Assembly (NCBI GenBank): GCA_040755975.1
Contig: JBFLZY010000002.1
Location: forward strand, 35,795 to 99,794
Length of the DNA: 64,000 nt
DNA from: JAIMBK01 sp040755975
GTDB lineage: Bacteria > Bacillota > Desulfotomaculia > Desulfotomaculales > Nap2-2B
Direction: 5' to 3'
This document shows, one piece after another, positions 24,475-33,856 of the stretch. Numbering within the stretch: position 1 is the stretch's first letter; the number at the start of each line of letters is the position of its first letter. The notes under the pieces were generated by a model. It was not told where the DNA came from. It was given only the letters and a program-made list of their open reading frames with translations, and did no database searches. A program made the translations under genes and the position numbers.

Positions 24475-26058
24475 TTGTCAAGAAGGTACCTGGTGAATTT
24501 CGACACCCGGCAGCTGCCGCAGGAAGAGTGGGATTACGTTATTCTCGGCAGCGGCATTGCCGGGTTGTATACCGCTTATACGGCCGGCCGGCAGGGGGCC
24601 GGGGTGGTCGTGCTGACCAAGCACACGGTCCTGGACAGCAACACGGACAAGGCCCAGGGGGGGATTGCCGCCGCTCTGGGGAAAGACGACTCACCGCACC
24701 TGCACCTGGAAGATACCCTGAGCGCCGGGGCCGGTTTATGCGACGAGGAGGCCGTGCAGATCCTGGTTAACGAGGGCCCGCGCCGCGTTAAGGAGCTCAT
24801 CGCCCTGGGCGCCCGCTTTGACTCCCGCAACGGGGAACTCAGCCTGGGACGGGAGGGGGCGCACAGCCGGCACCGCGTCCTGCACGCCGGCGGGGACGCG
24901 ACGGGCGCCGAAATCCAGCGCATCTTAACGGAAAGAACGGCCGATCTTCCGTGCGTGAGCGTGCTGGAAAGCCATTTTGCAGTGGACTTGCTCGTCCGGG
25001 AAGGTGCCTGTTACGGCGTTCTCGTCTACGCCGTCGAAGAAAGGCGCCTGAAAGTTTTCTGGGGCCGGGCGGTTGTCCTGGCCACCGGAGGCCTGGGGCA
25101 GTTGTACGAGCACACCACCAACCCGGCGGTGGCCACCGGAGACGGCGTCGCCATGGCTTACCGCGCCGGCGCGGAAGTCATGGACATGGAGTTCGTCCAG
25201 TTTCACCCCACCGTATTGAACCTGCCTGGTGCGCCGCGCTTTTTAATCTCCGAGGCGGTCCGCGGCGAAGGGGGGGTATTGCGCAACTGCCGGGGGGAAA
25301 GGTTTATGCCCCGCTATCACGAGCTTGCGGAGCTGGCCCCCCGCGACGTGGTGGTGCGGGCAATCCTGAAGGAAATGAACGAGACCGGGACGGAAACGGT
25401 TTTTCTGGACGTATCCCATCTTGACCAGGAAAAAGTGGCGGAGCGCTTCCCAACGATCTACCGGACATGCCGGGAGTGGGGGTTGAATCCCGCCAGCGAG
25501 CCCATTCCGGTGGCGCCGGCCGCCCACTACATGATGGGCGGGGTAAAAACGAACCTGCACGGGGAAACCGGTATTTCCGGCCTTTACGCCTGCGGCGAGG
25601 CGGCCTGTGCAGGGGTTCACGGCGCCAACCGCCTGGCCAGCAATTCGCTTCTCGACGGGCTTGTCTTCGGGAGGAGGATTGTTGATCACTCCCGGATCTG
25701 CCGGCGGAGGAGGAAGGTTGCTGCCGGCGAATTCGGCTGCAGCCGGCTGAAAGGCCCCGCGGACGTTGACTACGAAGAACTTCGCCGGTCCCTCCGGCGG
25801 GTTATGCAAACGTGCGTGGGCGCCGTGCGTGAGGAGGACGGATTGAGAGAGGCTTTTGCGTTTTTCCAAAAATGGGCGCGCCTGTTTGAGCATTCCGCAG
25901 ATGGCTGGGATAAGATGGAAGTACACAACATGCTTGAAGTCGGCCGGTTGATTACCCAGGCCGCTCTCTTCCGCCCGGAAAGCAGAGGCGGGCATTACCG
26001 CCTGGATTACCCGGAACCCGTCCGGGAATGGCAAAAGCATATCCTTTTCAAAGAGTGA
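24475..26058 (+). CDS. nadB: L-aspartate oxidase
   Basis: 527 aa flavoprotein oxidising L-aspartate to iminoaspartate (anaerobically with fumarate). FAD motif YVILGSGIAGLYTAYTAG near residues 21-38; SNTDKAQGGIAAA, EFVQFHPT and the C-terminal GGVKTNLHGETGISGLYACG segments are diagnostic of NadB/Sdh flavoproteins. TTG start after AAGGAGGGG. It lies 22 nt behind nadA and 22 nt before nadC. Confidence 0.93.
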   Translation: MSRRYLVNFDTRQLPQEEWDYVILGSGIAGLYTAYTAGRQGAGVVVLTKHTVLDSNTDKAQGGIAAALGKDDSPHLHLEDTLSAGAGLCDEEAVQILVNEGPRRVKELIALGARFDSRNGELSLGREGAHSRHRVLHAGGDATGAEIQRILTERTADLPCVSVLESHFAVDLLVREGACYGVLVYAVEERRLKVFWGRAVVLATGGLGQLYEHTTNPAVATGDGVAMAYRAGAEVMDMEFVQFHPTVLNLPGAPRFLISEAVRGEGGVLRNCRGERFMPRYHELAELAPRDVVVRAILKEMNETGTETVFLDVSHLDQEKVAERFPTIYRTCREWGLNPASEPIPVAPAAHYMMGGVKTNLHGETGISGLYACGEAACAGVHGANRLASNSLLDGLVFGRRIVDHSRICRRRRKVAAGEFGCSRLKGPADVDYEELRRSLRRVMQTCVGAVREEDGLREAFAFFQKWARLFEHSADGWDKMEVHNMLEVGRLITQAALFRPESRGGHYRLDYPEPVREWQKHILFKE

Positions 26059-26080
26059 AAAGAACGGAGAGATTTTTTCC

Positions 26081-26917
26081 GTGCTGCCCGACATGGCCGC
26101 CGTTTATCAAACAGCGGAGCTTGCCTTAAGAGAAGATGTGGGTTCGGGAGACGTAACCACCAACAGTATTATTTCCCCCGATCTCAACGTCGCTGCGTTA
26201 ATCATCGCCAAAGAAGAGGGGGTTGCCGCCGGTCTTCCCGTTGCCGAAGCCGTTTTCCGGCTCCTCGACGGCGCTATTTCTTTTTCTTCCCGGGTCCGGG
26301 AAGGCGAGCAGGTTAAAGAAGGGCAGGCGCTGGCGAGCGTAAGCGGAAGAGCCCGGGCGATCTTAACGGGCGAGCGGGTAGCCTTGAATTTCTTGCAGAG
26401 ACTTTGCGGGATTGCCACCTATACCCGGCGCCTTGTCCGCCTGCTGGATGGATATCCGGTCAAAATCGTGGATACGCGAAAAACAACGCCCGGACTGCGC
26501 CTTTTGGAAAAGTACGCCGTGCGCGTGGGCGGGGGGAAAAATCACCGCTTCGGCCTTTACGACGCGGTTTTAATCAAGGACAACCACTTGAAGGTAGCCG
26601 GGAGCATCGCGCGGGCGGTGCAGCTGGCGCGGGCGTCCGTTCCGTTGACCATGAAAATCGAAGTAGAAACCGAAAATCTGGATCAGGTGGAGGAGGCCCT
26701 GGCTGCCGGGGCGGACATCATCATGCTTGACAACATGGAGCCGGAGGCCATGCGCGAAGCCGTGAGCCTGGTGGCCGGGCGGGCCCTGCTGGAAGCCTCG
26801 GGCGGGATCAACGAGAAAAACATCCTCGCCGTCGCCCGGTCGGGGGTTGATTTTATCTCTGTAGGCGCGCTTACCCATTCCGCGCCGGCGCTGGACATCA
26901 GCCTGGAGATCGTCTGA
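26081..26917 (+). CDS. nadC: Nicotinate-nucleotide pyrophosphorylase (carboxylating)
   Basis: 278 aa. Converts quinolinate + PRPP to nicotinate mononucleotide. LREDVGSGDVTTNSI near residues 12-26, LNFLQRLCGIATYTRR near 102-117, DTRKTTPGLR near 130-139, VGGGKNHRFGL and IMLDNMEP match the family. GTG start. Last gene of the nad operon. Confidence 0.94.
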   Translation: MLPDMAAVYQTAELALREDVGSGDVTTNSIISPDLNVAALIIAKEEGVAAGLPVAEAVFRLLDGAISFSSRVREGEQVKEGQALASVSGRARAILTGERVALNFLQRLCGIATYTRRLVRLLDGYPVKIVDTRKTTPGLRLLEKYAVRVGGGKNHRFGLYDAVLIKDNHLKVAGSIARAVQLARASVPLTMKIEVETENLDQVEEALAAGADIIMLDNMEPEAMREAVSLVAGRALLEASGGINEKNILAVARSGVDFISVGALTHSAPALDISLEIV

Positions 26918-27247
26918 GGGGTTGGGCGCGGGTCCGGGTTGCCGTTGGTTTGGGGGGCAATGCTCCGGCGGGAAAATACTCGAAAAGAATACGCCGTTTT
27001 GATCGGGATTAAGCTGATCAGCCAAGGTTCTGTGGAAAAAAGCTTCTGGTGTTTCGCGGCCCGGTAGCTTTTTTTCTTATATTTTTTGATGCCTTTATGC
27101 AGTTGAAGTAAAAAACGTTTTGTCCCCTGGTTTTTCCGTGTGCCAAAGTTTTCCGCAGCGTTTCTGATTTAAGGTGATTTTTTGCAGGAAAAGTGCAAAT
27201 TTTGTCGAATCTTGTAAAAAATTATTTCCAAAAGGAGGGAGAAATTC
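26918..27247 (+). promoter_or_regulatory. 330-nt nadC-chemoreceptor gap with terminator/attenuator
   Basis: A strong intrinsic terminator occupies 27036-27075: AAAAAAGCT (27036-27044) pairs with AGCTTTTTT (27066-27074), with an inner TGG/CCGG extension. Between nadC and it, TGATC (27009-27013 region) can pair with GATCA, giving a small hairpin. The terminator probably ends the nad transcript; because the chemoreceptor begins 170 nt later it could also be part of an attenuator. I see no known riboswitch consensus, and nothing else in 27076-27230 beyond AT-rich sequence. Confidence 0.6.
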
Positions 27248-28453
27248 GTGCTGTTTGCAAACAAAAACGGCGGAAACTTAAAACGTTCTGCCGGCGCTCC
27301 CGGAGAGGCGGCCTTAAACGCCGCCTGCCTGGCCTTCACCCTTGCCCATACCGAGCTTTTGGCCCTGCAGACAAGGCACCAGATCGATAAGGTGGCTTCC
27401 CTGGCCGCAAGCCTGGCGGCAACGTCCGAGCAGATGGCGGCGATGAGTCAGGAGGGTGCGTCTTCTCTGGGCGTGGTTACCGATACGCATGCGGAACTGC
27501 AGAAACAGTTCGGGGCGAACAAGGAGGAAATCGAAAAGGCAAGAGGTTATTTCGAGCGCGGCCGGGAAGGTTTTGCCGAAGTGATCCGGGTTACCAGGGA
27601 GGTAACGCAAAAACTCTCCGAAATTGAGAATCTTGGTCAGCAGATTACCGATATCGCCGAGCAAACAAACCTTCTTTCGCTGAATGCAGCAATCGAAGCG
27701 GCCCGCGCCGGAGAGCACGGCAGGGGCTTTGCGGTCGTCGCGGAAGAAGTGCGCAGGCTGGCTGCCGGGGCAAAGGAAGCCGTGAAGACGGTGAAAAAGG
27801 TTTCGGCGGAAATCCAGGAAGGGGTGGCGAGAGAGGCGCAAATTGCGACGGAAACCGGAAAGATGCTGGACAGCTTTTCGGCGATGAACGAAGGCAACCT
27901 GGAAGCTTTGCGCGTGAGCATGGAGCAGCTCAGTAACGCCGGCCGGTCGGTGAGTGAGGTCTATTCCGCAATGGAACAGCAGGCAAGCGCTGCGGATTCA
28001 CTGGCCAAAACAAGCGAAGAGCTTTCGAGCACGGCCAATTTCGGAGAAAGGGTGGCGGCAAAAGTTTTTGATCTTCTGGGGGCGCTTTACGAAGAATCCG
28101 CGCAGAAGGGGAAGGCGCAAGACGGGGTTTCGATGGTGGGCACCTTCGCGGCGCGCCTTACCGACCATGCCGATTTCCTGCGGGGCGTGACGGCCGGTGC
28201 GGGGACGCGGGTAAAGGTGAAGTCCCACACTGAATGCGCCTTTGGCAGGTGGTTTGCGGAAAACAGGGACAGGATAGCGGGCCTGGCTGAAGTAGACGCG
28301 CCCCACCGCGCTTTTCACGTGATGGCCGAAAAGCTTTCCGGCGAAGTTACGGAGGAAAGTCTTGCCGGCCTGGAGGCAGCTTCTCTGGAATTGCTGAAAG
28401 TGTTTTTAAAAGTCGTCAAAAAGGTCGAAAGAATGTATATTGACGAAAATTAA
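27248..28453 (+). CDS. Soluble methyl-accepting chemotaxis protein with C-terminal CZB domain
   Basis: 401 aa, without a membrane helix. The signalling hairpin EQTNLLSLNAAIEAARAGEH lies near residues 138-157. The C-terminal 100 residues form a chemoreceptor zinc-binding (CZB) domain: His in RLTDHADFLRG, the HTECAFGRWF Cys motif, and two His in DAPHRAFH provide the 3His/1Cys zinc site. GTG start preceded by GGAGGGAG. CZB receptors respond to hypochlorous acid, zinc or redox state in other bacteria; the signal here is unknown. Confidence 0.88.
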   Translation: MLFANKNGGNLKRSAGAPGEAALNAACLAFTLAHTELLALQTRHQIDKVASLAASLAATSEQMAAMSQEGASSLGVVTDTHAELQKQFGANKEEIEKARGYFERGREGFAEVIRVTREVTQKLSEIENLGQQITDIAEQTNLLSLNAAIEAARAGEHGRGFAVVAEEVRRLAAGAKEAVKTVKKVSAEIQEGVAREAQIATETGKMLDSFSAMNEGNLEALRVSMEQLSNAGRSVSEVYSAMEQQASAADSLAKTSEELSSTANFGERVAAKVFDLLGALYEESAQKGKAQDGVSMVGTFAARLTDHADFLRGVTAGAGTRVKVKSHTECAFGRWFAENRDRIAGLAEVDAPHRAFHVMAEKLSGEVTEESLAGLEAASLELLKVFLKVVKKVERMYIDEN

Positions 28454-28561
28454 GGAATATTCAAATTGAGAGATTAAAATGCCGATTTACAAGATAGAAA
28501 TTATTAAAATCCGGGCGGAGGCGGTGAACCCCGGTTCGATAGAGCGGGCGCCTGGGCCGGG

Positions 28562-28605
28562 GGGAGCGAATGGCGCTACAGGCCGCTCCCACTCATTTTT
28601 ATTTT
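28562..28605 (+). terminator. Probable terminator after the CZB chemoreceptor
   Basis: GGGAGCG (28562-28568) pairs with CGCTCCC (28584-28590), followed by ACTCATTTTTATTTT. A plausible intrinsic terminator about 110 nt past the stop codon. Confidence 0.55.
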
Positions 28606-28642
28606 AAAAGGAGGGCGGTTATGAAGATTCAGTTAATCATAA

Positions 28643-29251
28643 TAAGAGCAGGTTTTAAACGCCCCCATGATCGCCTGGCCCTTAGGGTTGTTCGATTGCT
28701 GCGGGGTCAGCGACGGGGCTGCCGCGGCAATTATTGCCAGGCCCGAGATAGCCAAAAGCATAAGGAGCGACTACATTCTGGTCAAGGGGCTTGGTTTGAG
28801 CTGCGGCGCCAGACAGGCGCTCCTTAACGACGACTATGACATGGTTCATTTTGAAGAAACAGTTGCCGCGGCAAACAGCGCTTATCAAGAGGCGGGAATT
28901 AAAAACCCCCGGGAAGAGATAGATCTGGCCGTTGTTCACGACTGCTTTACAATAACAGAGCTCTTGATTTACGAAGATCTCGGCTTCAGTCCCCGGGGAA
29001 AGGCAAAAGAAGACGTGGATGCCGGCTTTTTTACCCTGGAGGGGGGGTTGCCTGTGAATACCGACGGCGGCCTGAAGTGCTTCGGGCATCCGATCGGGGC
29101 CAGCGGGTTGCGCATGATCTACGAAGTTTACAAACAGCTTCAGGGTAAAGCCGGGCCAAGGCAGGTGAAAAAGGCTGATCTGGGCCTTACGCATAACCTT
29201 GGCGGACACCCCGGACATTTTACCTGTGCAGTAGCTATTTTTGGCCGGTAG
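28643..29251 (+). pseudogene. Thiolase (SCP2/acetyl-CoA acetyltransferase-like), N-terminally truncated
   Basis: Frame starting after an in-frame TAA at 28643-28645 reads EQVLNAPMIAWPLGLFDCCG, an internal segment of SCPx-type thiolases, then runs 200 codons to the normal C-terminus (CFGHPIGASGLRMIYE, then THNLGGHPGHFTCAVAIFG). The first half of the enzyme, about 200 residues with the nucleophilic Cys region, is absent. ATG 28667 lies within the remnant and has no good ribosome site. A strong AAAAGGAGGGCGG site with ATG 28621 instead reads out of frame, so the original start region may survive, fused to the wrong frame by a deletion. Not functional as a thiolase. Confidence 0.75.
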
Positions 29252-29309
29252 GACTGATTGATTCGGGGTTTCGGCTGCAGGTTTTACCGTCCGTACGGGA
29301 GGGGTTTTA

Positions 29310-31139
29310 ATGACTGAGTTTACATACGATCTCAGGGATTTAAAGTTTATTTTAAAAGAATGGCTAAATCTAGAAGAGATCCTGAACTACGATCGCTTTC
29401 AAGAGAACTATACGCTTGAAGACGTCGATTTTATATTAAATGAGGCATATAAAATTGCAAAAGAAATAATTTACCCGCTAAACAGAGAAGGGGATAAAAT
29501 TGGGGTTCAATTTGAAAATGGGGTGGCAAAACTGCCGCCGGGATATAAAAAGGCTTATAAATTTTTGCAAGAAAACGGGTGGGGTTCCGCCAACGAAAGT
29601 ATCGCGTCGGATGCGCACATGCCGCTTACTTTATACAGGGCATACCACGAAATGTTTATGGCTGCCTGCCCGGCGCTGTGTTCTTACATTAAGTTGACCA
29701 CCGGGGCGGCGAACCTTATTTACAGGTTTGGCACGGAAAGGGATAAAAAATTATTTTTGGGGAAAATGCTCTCCGGGCAATGGAGCGGAACAATGTGTTT
29801 AACTGAACCGCACGCGGGTTCCGATGTAGGAGAAGCGAATACCAGGGCCTACCCAACCGACGATCCCCGGATCTACAAGATAAAGGGCACCAAAATGTTT
29901 ATTACCGGCGGGGAAGTGGATATAACCGAGAACATTATTCATATGGTTTTGGCCCGTCCTGCAGGAGGCGCTCCGGGGACGAAGGGTTTGGGGCTTTATA
30001 TAGTGCCCAAGATATGGGTAAATGAAGACGGAAGCCTCGGTGAGCCAAATGATGTTACCTGCATCGCTGTTGAACAAAAAATGGGCCTGAAAGCGTCTGC
30101 CACGGCCATGTTGAGTTTTGGCGATAACGACAATTGCCGGGGGATCCTTGTAGGTGACCCGCCGGATCGCGAGGGCAGATCGCAAGGGTTAGCCATGATG
30201 TTCCATATGATGAATGAATCGCGGATTGGAACAGGCCACAACGCCCTTGCGCAAATGGCGGCGGCGTATTACTTTGCTTCCCGCTATGCCGCCGGGCGGA
30301 TTCAAGGGAGGCCGTTCACTAATCCGAAGGCCGACCGGGTGCCGATCATCGAACACGAGGATGTTAGAAGAATGTTAATGGAAATGAAATCACAGGTAGA
30401 AGGCATCAGAGCGATGATTTTCAAAGGTTTTTATTATCTGGACGTGGCCGAGCATAGCGGCGAGAAAGAAAAGGCAAAAAAGTGCCGGTGGCTGGCCGAA
30501 ATATTAACCCCCTTAATTAAAACTTACGCCAGCGAAACGGCCTGGCCGATGATTGCTCAGGCGATCCAGGTGCACGGCGGTGTTGGTTACACGGAGGAAT
30601 ATCCTGTTTCCCAATATGCGCGCGACGTTAAAATATTAACGATTTGGGAAGGTACCTCATTTATCCAGGCAATGGATTTAGTTGGTCGGAAGATGAGGAT
30701 GGAAGGCGGCAGGCCGTTTGCTGCCTGGCTTGGTGACCGGGAAGAGTTTATCGCCAAAAATAAAAAAATTTTTCAAGCAGAGCTTAAAAAATTGGAAAAG
30801 GCTTACGAATGCGTGGTGGAGATCAAGAGAGTTTTGGAAGGTTATTACGGCGACTTTGCCGGGAAAGGCAGGCTTATCCCGTTGTACGCTTTGCGGGTGC
30901 TTCACTGCTGTGCCCAATTGTTTGTCGCCGAATGCTTGCTGGAGCAGGCAATCGTTTCAAAAAGAAAAATTGAGGAAGTTGGGTCAGATTGCCACGAGCA
31001 TCATTTTTATGCCGGTAAAATTGCCTCTGCAAAATACTTTATTCATAATATACTGCCCAATGTTTATACTTTAACAGAAATAATTAAATGTGCGGATGCA
31101 AGCGCGCTGGAATGTCCGGAAGAATCTTTCCTTACCTGA
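29310..31139 (+). CDS. Acyl-CoA dehydrogenase, long (about 600-aa, DmdC/FadE-like) type
   Basis: 609 aa flavoenzyme converting an acyl-CoA to a 2-enoyl-CoA. MCLTEPHAGSDVGEANTRAY near residues 164-183 is the FAD/substrate motif; IQVHGGVGYTEEYPVSQYAR and LTIWEGTSFIQAMDLVGRKM near 420-460 contain the catalytic and C-terminal motifs; the extra C-terminal domain of about 140 residues is that of the long 3-methylmercaptopropionyl-CoA dehydrogenase-like subfamily. GGAGGGG precedes the ATG. AT-richer than the flanking genes, as are the next two genes. Confidence 0.87.
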   Translation: MTEFTYDLRDLKFILKEWLNLEEILNYDRFQENYTLEDVDFILNEAYKIAKEIIYPLNREGDKIGVQFENGVAKLPPGYKKAYKFLQENGWGSANESIASDAHMPLTLYRAYHEMFMAACPALCSYIKLTTGAANLIYRFGTERDKKLFLGKMLSGQWSGTMCLTEPHAGSDVGEANTRAYPTDDPRIYKIKGTKMFITGGEVDITENIIHMVLARPAGGAPGTKGLGLYIVPKIWVNEDGSLGEPNDVTCIAVEQKMGLKASATAMLSFGDNDNCRGILVGDPPDREGRSQGLAMMFHMMNESRIGTGHNALAQMAAAYYFASRYAAGRIQGRPFTNPKADRVPIIEHEDVRRMLMEMKSQVEGIRAMIFKGFYYLDVAEHSGEKEKAKKCRWLAEILTPLIKTYASETAWPMIAQAIQVHGGVGYTEEYPVSQYARDVKILTIWEGTSFIQAMDLVGRKMRMEGGRPFAAWLGDREEFIAKNKKIFQAELKKLEKAYECVVEIKRVLEGYYGDFAGKGRLIPLYALRVLHCCAQLFVAECLLEQAIVSKRKIEEVGSDCHEHHFYAGKIASAKYFIHNILPNVYTLTEIIKCADASALECPEESFLT

Positions 31140-31210
31140 TTAAGTGTTATTTTAAATAAATAAATGTAGGAAGGAAATATTTTAAATAGGAAATAGGGGT
31201 TGTGAAAGAG

Positions 31211-32092
31211 ATGATTAAAATAGAAAATATTTGCGTGGTCGGAGCGGGCAATATGGGCCACCAAATAGCTCTTTGCGCCGCAATAGCCGGGTTTAAGGTA
31301 AAATGTTGCGATATCAATGAAGAAATATTGCTAAAGGCTAAGGAGTTTGCGGATAAATACCTTTCAGAGCGGGTAGCTAAGGGCAAGCTTTCCCGGGAAG
31401 TTGCGGAAGGCGCACGGTCCAACATATCCTTTACCACGGGTTTAAAAGAAGCTGCCTGTGACGCTGATTTAGTTATCGAAGCTGTGCTGGAAAAACTGGA
31501 TCTCAAAAGAAAAATCTTTTCTCAGCTGGATGAAATTTGCCCGCCGCACACTATTTTGGCAACCAACAGCTCTTACATTGTCAGTTCAAAAATAGCCGGT
31601 GCGACGAAGCGGCCCGGGAAAGTTTGCAATATGCACTTTTTTAATCCTGCCCTGGTGATGAAACTCGTGGAGGTTGTCAAAGGTTCTCATACGGCGGAAG
31701 AAACCGCCGAAACAGTTATGGAAGCAGCCAAAAGAATGGGCAAGATCCCCGTGCTGCTGCAAAAAGAAATTTATGGTTTTTTGGTTAACCGGATTCTTAC
31801 GGCCATCCGGAGCGAAGCTTTATACCTTTATGATTTAGGCGTTGCTTCCTTTGAGGATATAGATAAAGCCGTGGTCCACGGCCTTGGCCACCCCATGGGG
31901 CCTTTTCAATTGCTGGACCTTACCGGGATCGATCTTTCCTACTGCGTACAAATGGAAAGATACCGGGAAAGCGGGGACCCCGCCCACAAGCCTTCACCTG
32001 TGATCGTAGAAAAGTTTGTCAAGGGAGAATGGGGGCGCAAAACCGGCCAGGGCTTTTATGATTATGCACAAAAAAATACACAAAACAGCTGA
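31211..32092 (+). CDS. 3-hydroxyacyl-CoA (3-hydroxybutyryl-CoA) dehydrogenase
   Basis: 293 aa NAD(P)-dependent enzyme. NAD motif CVVGAGNMGHQIALCAAIAG near residues 8-27; LATNSSYIVSSKIAGATKRP and MHFFNPALVMKLVEVV contain the catalytic His/Glu pair region; the C-terminal GPFQLLDLTGIDL is typical. ATG 31211 is chosen because AGGGG lies 11 nt upstream; GTG 31202 is too close to it. Forms a beta-oxidation set with the preceding dehydrogenase and the broken thiolase. Confidence 0.9.
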   Translation: MIKIENICVVGAGNMGHQIALCAAIAGFKVKCCDINEEILLKAKEFADKYLSERVAKGKLSREVAEGARSNISFTTGLKEAACDADLVIEAVLEKLDLKRKIFSQLDEICPPHTILATNSSYIVSSKIAGATKRPGKVCNMHFFNPALVMKLVEVVKGSHTAEETAETVMEAAKRMGKIPVLLQKEIYGFLVNRILTAIRSEALYLYDLGVASFEDIDKAVVHGLGHPMGPFQLLDLTGIDLSYCVQMERYRESGDPAHKPSPVIVEKFVKGEWGRKTGQGFYDYAQKNTQNS

Positions 32093-32250
32093 CGGTAACA
32101 GCGCTCCAATGCACCTGACAATTCCCCCTTTTCTGGAAAAAAAGAAAGCCAAGCTTTAAGGGAAAGTAATATAAGGCATAAAATCCATAACACCTGAAAA
32201 GTTTGTATTTCTGTTGCTTAAAATAATTTAAACAGATAAGGTGAGATGTT

Positions 32251-33048
32251 TTGTTGGTGAATAATGAAGAAAAATCTGATGTTCCTTCTGTAGAGGCAGC
32301 GGCAAAAATTCTTGATTTTTTAAGCAGGTATAAACACAGGCGCAGCACTTTGACCGAAATTTGTCAAAAACTCGGGCTAAATAAAAGTACTTGCTTGCGG
32401 ATTTTAAGAGTGCTTAAAAAATACCAATTTGTTTCCTATGATGAGGAAACCAAAAGATATGGCCTGGGAGTATACCTGGTGGTTTTGGGAGCAAGGGCGG
32501 CCGAATTTTCGGATCATTTGGAAATAGTCAGGCCTTACCTTCGCCGGTTAATGGAAGAGACCCAGCTGACCAGCGTGCTCCTTCAACCGGGGTCTAATTA
32601 CCGTCTTATGTATGTGCTAAAAGAGGAGCCAGACGCAGGCATCAGAGTGAATGTTACTCTTGGGCAGTATTTCCCCGTAACCACGACATCATTTGGAAAA
32701 TGTTACCTGGCCTTTATGGATAAAACTGAGCTTGATCGCATAATAAGAGAGGTTGGGATAAGGGAGTTTACGCCTAAAACCATTACAAATGCAGAAGAGC
32801 TGAAGGAAGATTTAAAACAGGTTGTGCGCAGGGGATATGCAGTAAGCTACGAAGAACATACTCCCGGCGTGGTTGGTATTGCCGCACCCGTATTTGATAT
32901 GAACGGCAAGGTGAGCATGATCATTGCCTGCCTGGGAGTGGCAGCGTATATGAGCGAAGAAAGAGTTGCGGCTTGCGGAGAAAAGATTAAGGAAATTGCC
33001 CTTGAGATAACAAGGGCTCTGGGAGGACAAAAAGCAAGGGAGCAATAG
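32251..33048 (+). CDS. IclR-family transcriptional regulator
   Basis: 265 aa. N-terminal winged helix-turn-helix at about residues 10-65 (KILDFLSRYKHRRSTLTEIC, LGLNKSTCLRILRVL) and a C-terminal IclR effector domain (GQYFPVTTTSFGKCYLAFMD; SYEEHTPGVVGIAAPVFDMN). TTG start after AAGGTGA; nearby TTG/GTG codons are alternatives. It probably controls the adjacent acyl-CoA genes on binding a small organic acid, but no operator is identified. Confidence 0.88.
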   Translation: MLVNNEEKSDVPSVEAAAKILDFLSRYKHRRSTLTEICQKLGLNKSTCLRILRVLKKYQFVSYDEETKRYGLGVYLVVLGARAAEFSDHLEIVRPYLRRLMEETQLTSVLLQPGSNYRLMYVLKEEPDAGIRVNVTLGQYFPVTTTSFGKCYLAFMDKTELDRIIREVGIREFTPKTITNAEELKEDLKQVVRRGYAVSYEEHTPGVVGIAAPVFDMNGKVSMIIACLGVAAYMSEERVAACGEKIKEIALEITRALGGQKAREQ

Positions 33049-33133
33049 GGGGCTAACAAAAAATGGAGGTGCCTTCAGGAGCGCCGAAATCAGGATCTGG
33101 AACCATCTTTCTCCATATATTGTTGAAATTTAA

Positions 33134-33334
33134 TTACGCCCCCGGGAAAAAATCCGTACGCAGGTAATCTTGCGGGTCCGTGCTCAATAAACGGACCACC
33201 CTGCCCTCGCCGGGGCCGGTATCCTCAATAATCAGCGGGACTCCCCCGATCTCGACCAGCCGGACGGCCGGCTCTTTCATTTCCTCCAGGCCTTCAACGA
33301 CCAGCTCCAGCTGCATTGGTGTATAGAGGATCAT
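33134..33334 (-). CDS. YlzJ-like protein, duplicate copy
   Basis: 66 aa, YlzJ-like family, beginning MILYTPMQLELVVEGLEE. About three quarters identical by eye to the second copy at 36750-36962. It lies 6 nt behind the broken tepA copy; TGGGGGC about 10 nt upstream could serve as ribosome site. It is intact but belongs to a decayed duplicate of the tepA-ylzJ pair, so its expression is doubtful. Confidence 0.7.
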   Translation of the reverse strand: MILYTPMQLELVVEGLEEMKEPAVRLVEIGGVPLIIEDTGPGEGRVVRLLSTDPQDYLRTDFFPGA

Positions 33335-33340
33335 TTTGTT

Positions 33341-33772
33341 TTATGCCCCCATATATTTCGGGCAGAAATTCTCCCTGATTTTGTTTTGCTTTTGTTCCTC
33401 GATCATCGCCTTTAGTTTGCTTACCGCCTGCCCGACGCTGCCCACCTCGTCGATCAGGCCGCATTCCACCGCTTCTTTGCCGATCAGCACCGTGCCGATA
33501 TCCCGGGCCAGCTCGCCGGTGCGGAACATCATGTCCCGGAAGGCAGCCTCGCTGACCTTCGAATGCTGGATGACGAAGCGCACCACCCGGTCCTGCATTT
33601 TATCCAGGTACTCGTACGTTTGCGGAACGCCGATCACCAGCCCGTTGAGCCTGATCGGGTGGATGGTCATGCTGGCCGTCTGGGCAATGAAGCTGTAGCG
33701 CGCTGCCACGGCGATGGGCACGCCGATCCCGCTCATGTCGCCGCCAATATCGTTAAAGCCAGTATTATCAAA
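33341..33772 (-). pseudogene. tepA-like (ClpP-fold translocation-enhancing protein), truncated duplicate
   Basis: The frame from ATG 33736 to the stop at 33341 matches the C-terminal 130 residues of the intact copy at 37029-37889 (RYSFIAQTASMTIHPIRLNG, ARDIGTVLIG, ECGLIDEVGSVGQAVSKLKA). At the 5' side the sequence still resembles LNTVGGD (read FNDIGGD) but then jumps over roughly 25 codons of the intact gene, and an in-frame stop closes the frame upstream. No ribosome site precedes ATG 33736. It lacks the N-terminal 150 residues and is inactive. Confidence 0.8.
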
Positions 33773-33856
33773 GGCTTGGGGTTATTTGAGGCTTCTTAGG
33801 CAGTGTAAAATTTCAGTAGGCACCAAAAAGGAGATCGGCCCCCGGAAAGAGAAATG

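Noticed and set aside
26930..27035. Possible c-di-GMP-I riboswitch before the CZB chemoreceptor
   Set aside because: A CGAAAAG loop is reminiscent, but the conserved GGGACGCAAAGCC and GGUAG blocks are missing.
28500..28560. tRNA-like T-loop word GGTTCGAT
   Set aside because: No acceptor or anticodon stem can be formed around it; no tRNA or rRNA gene found in the window.
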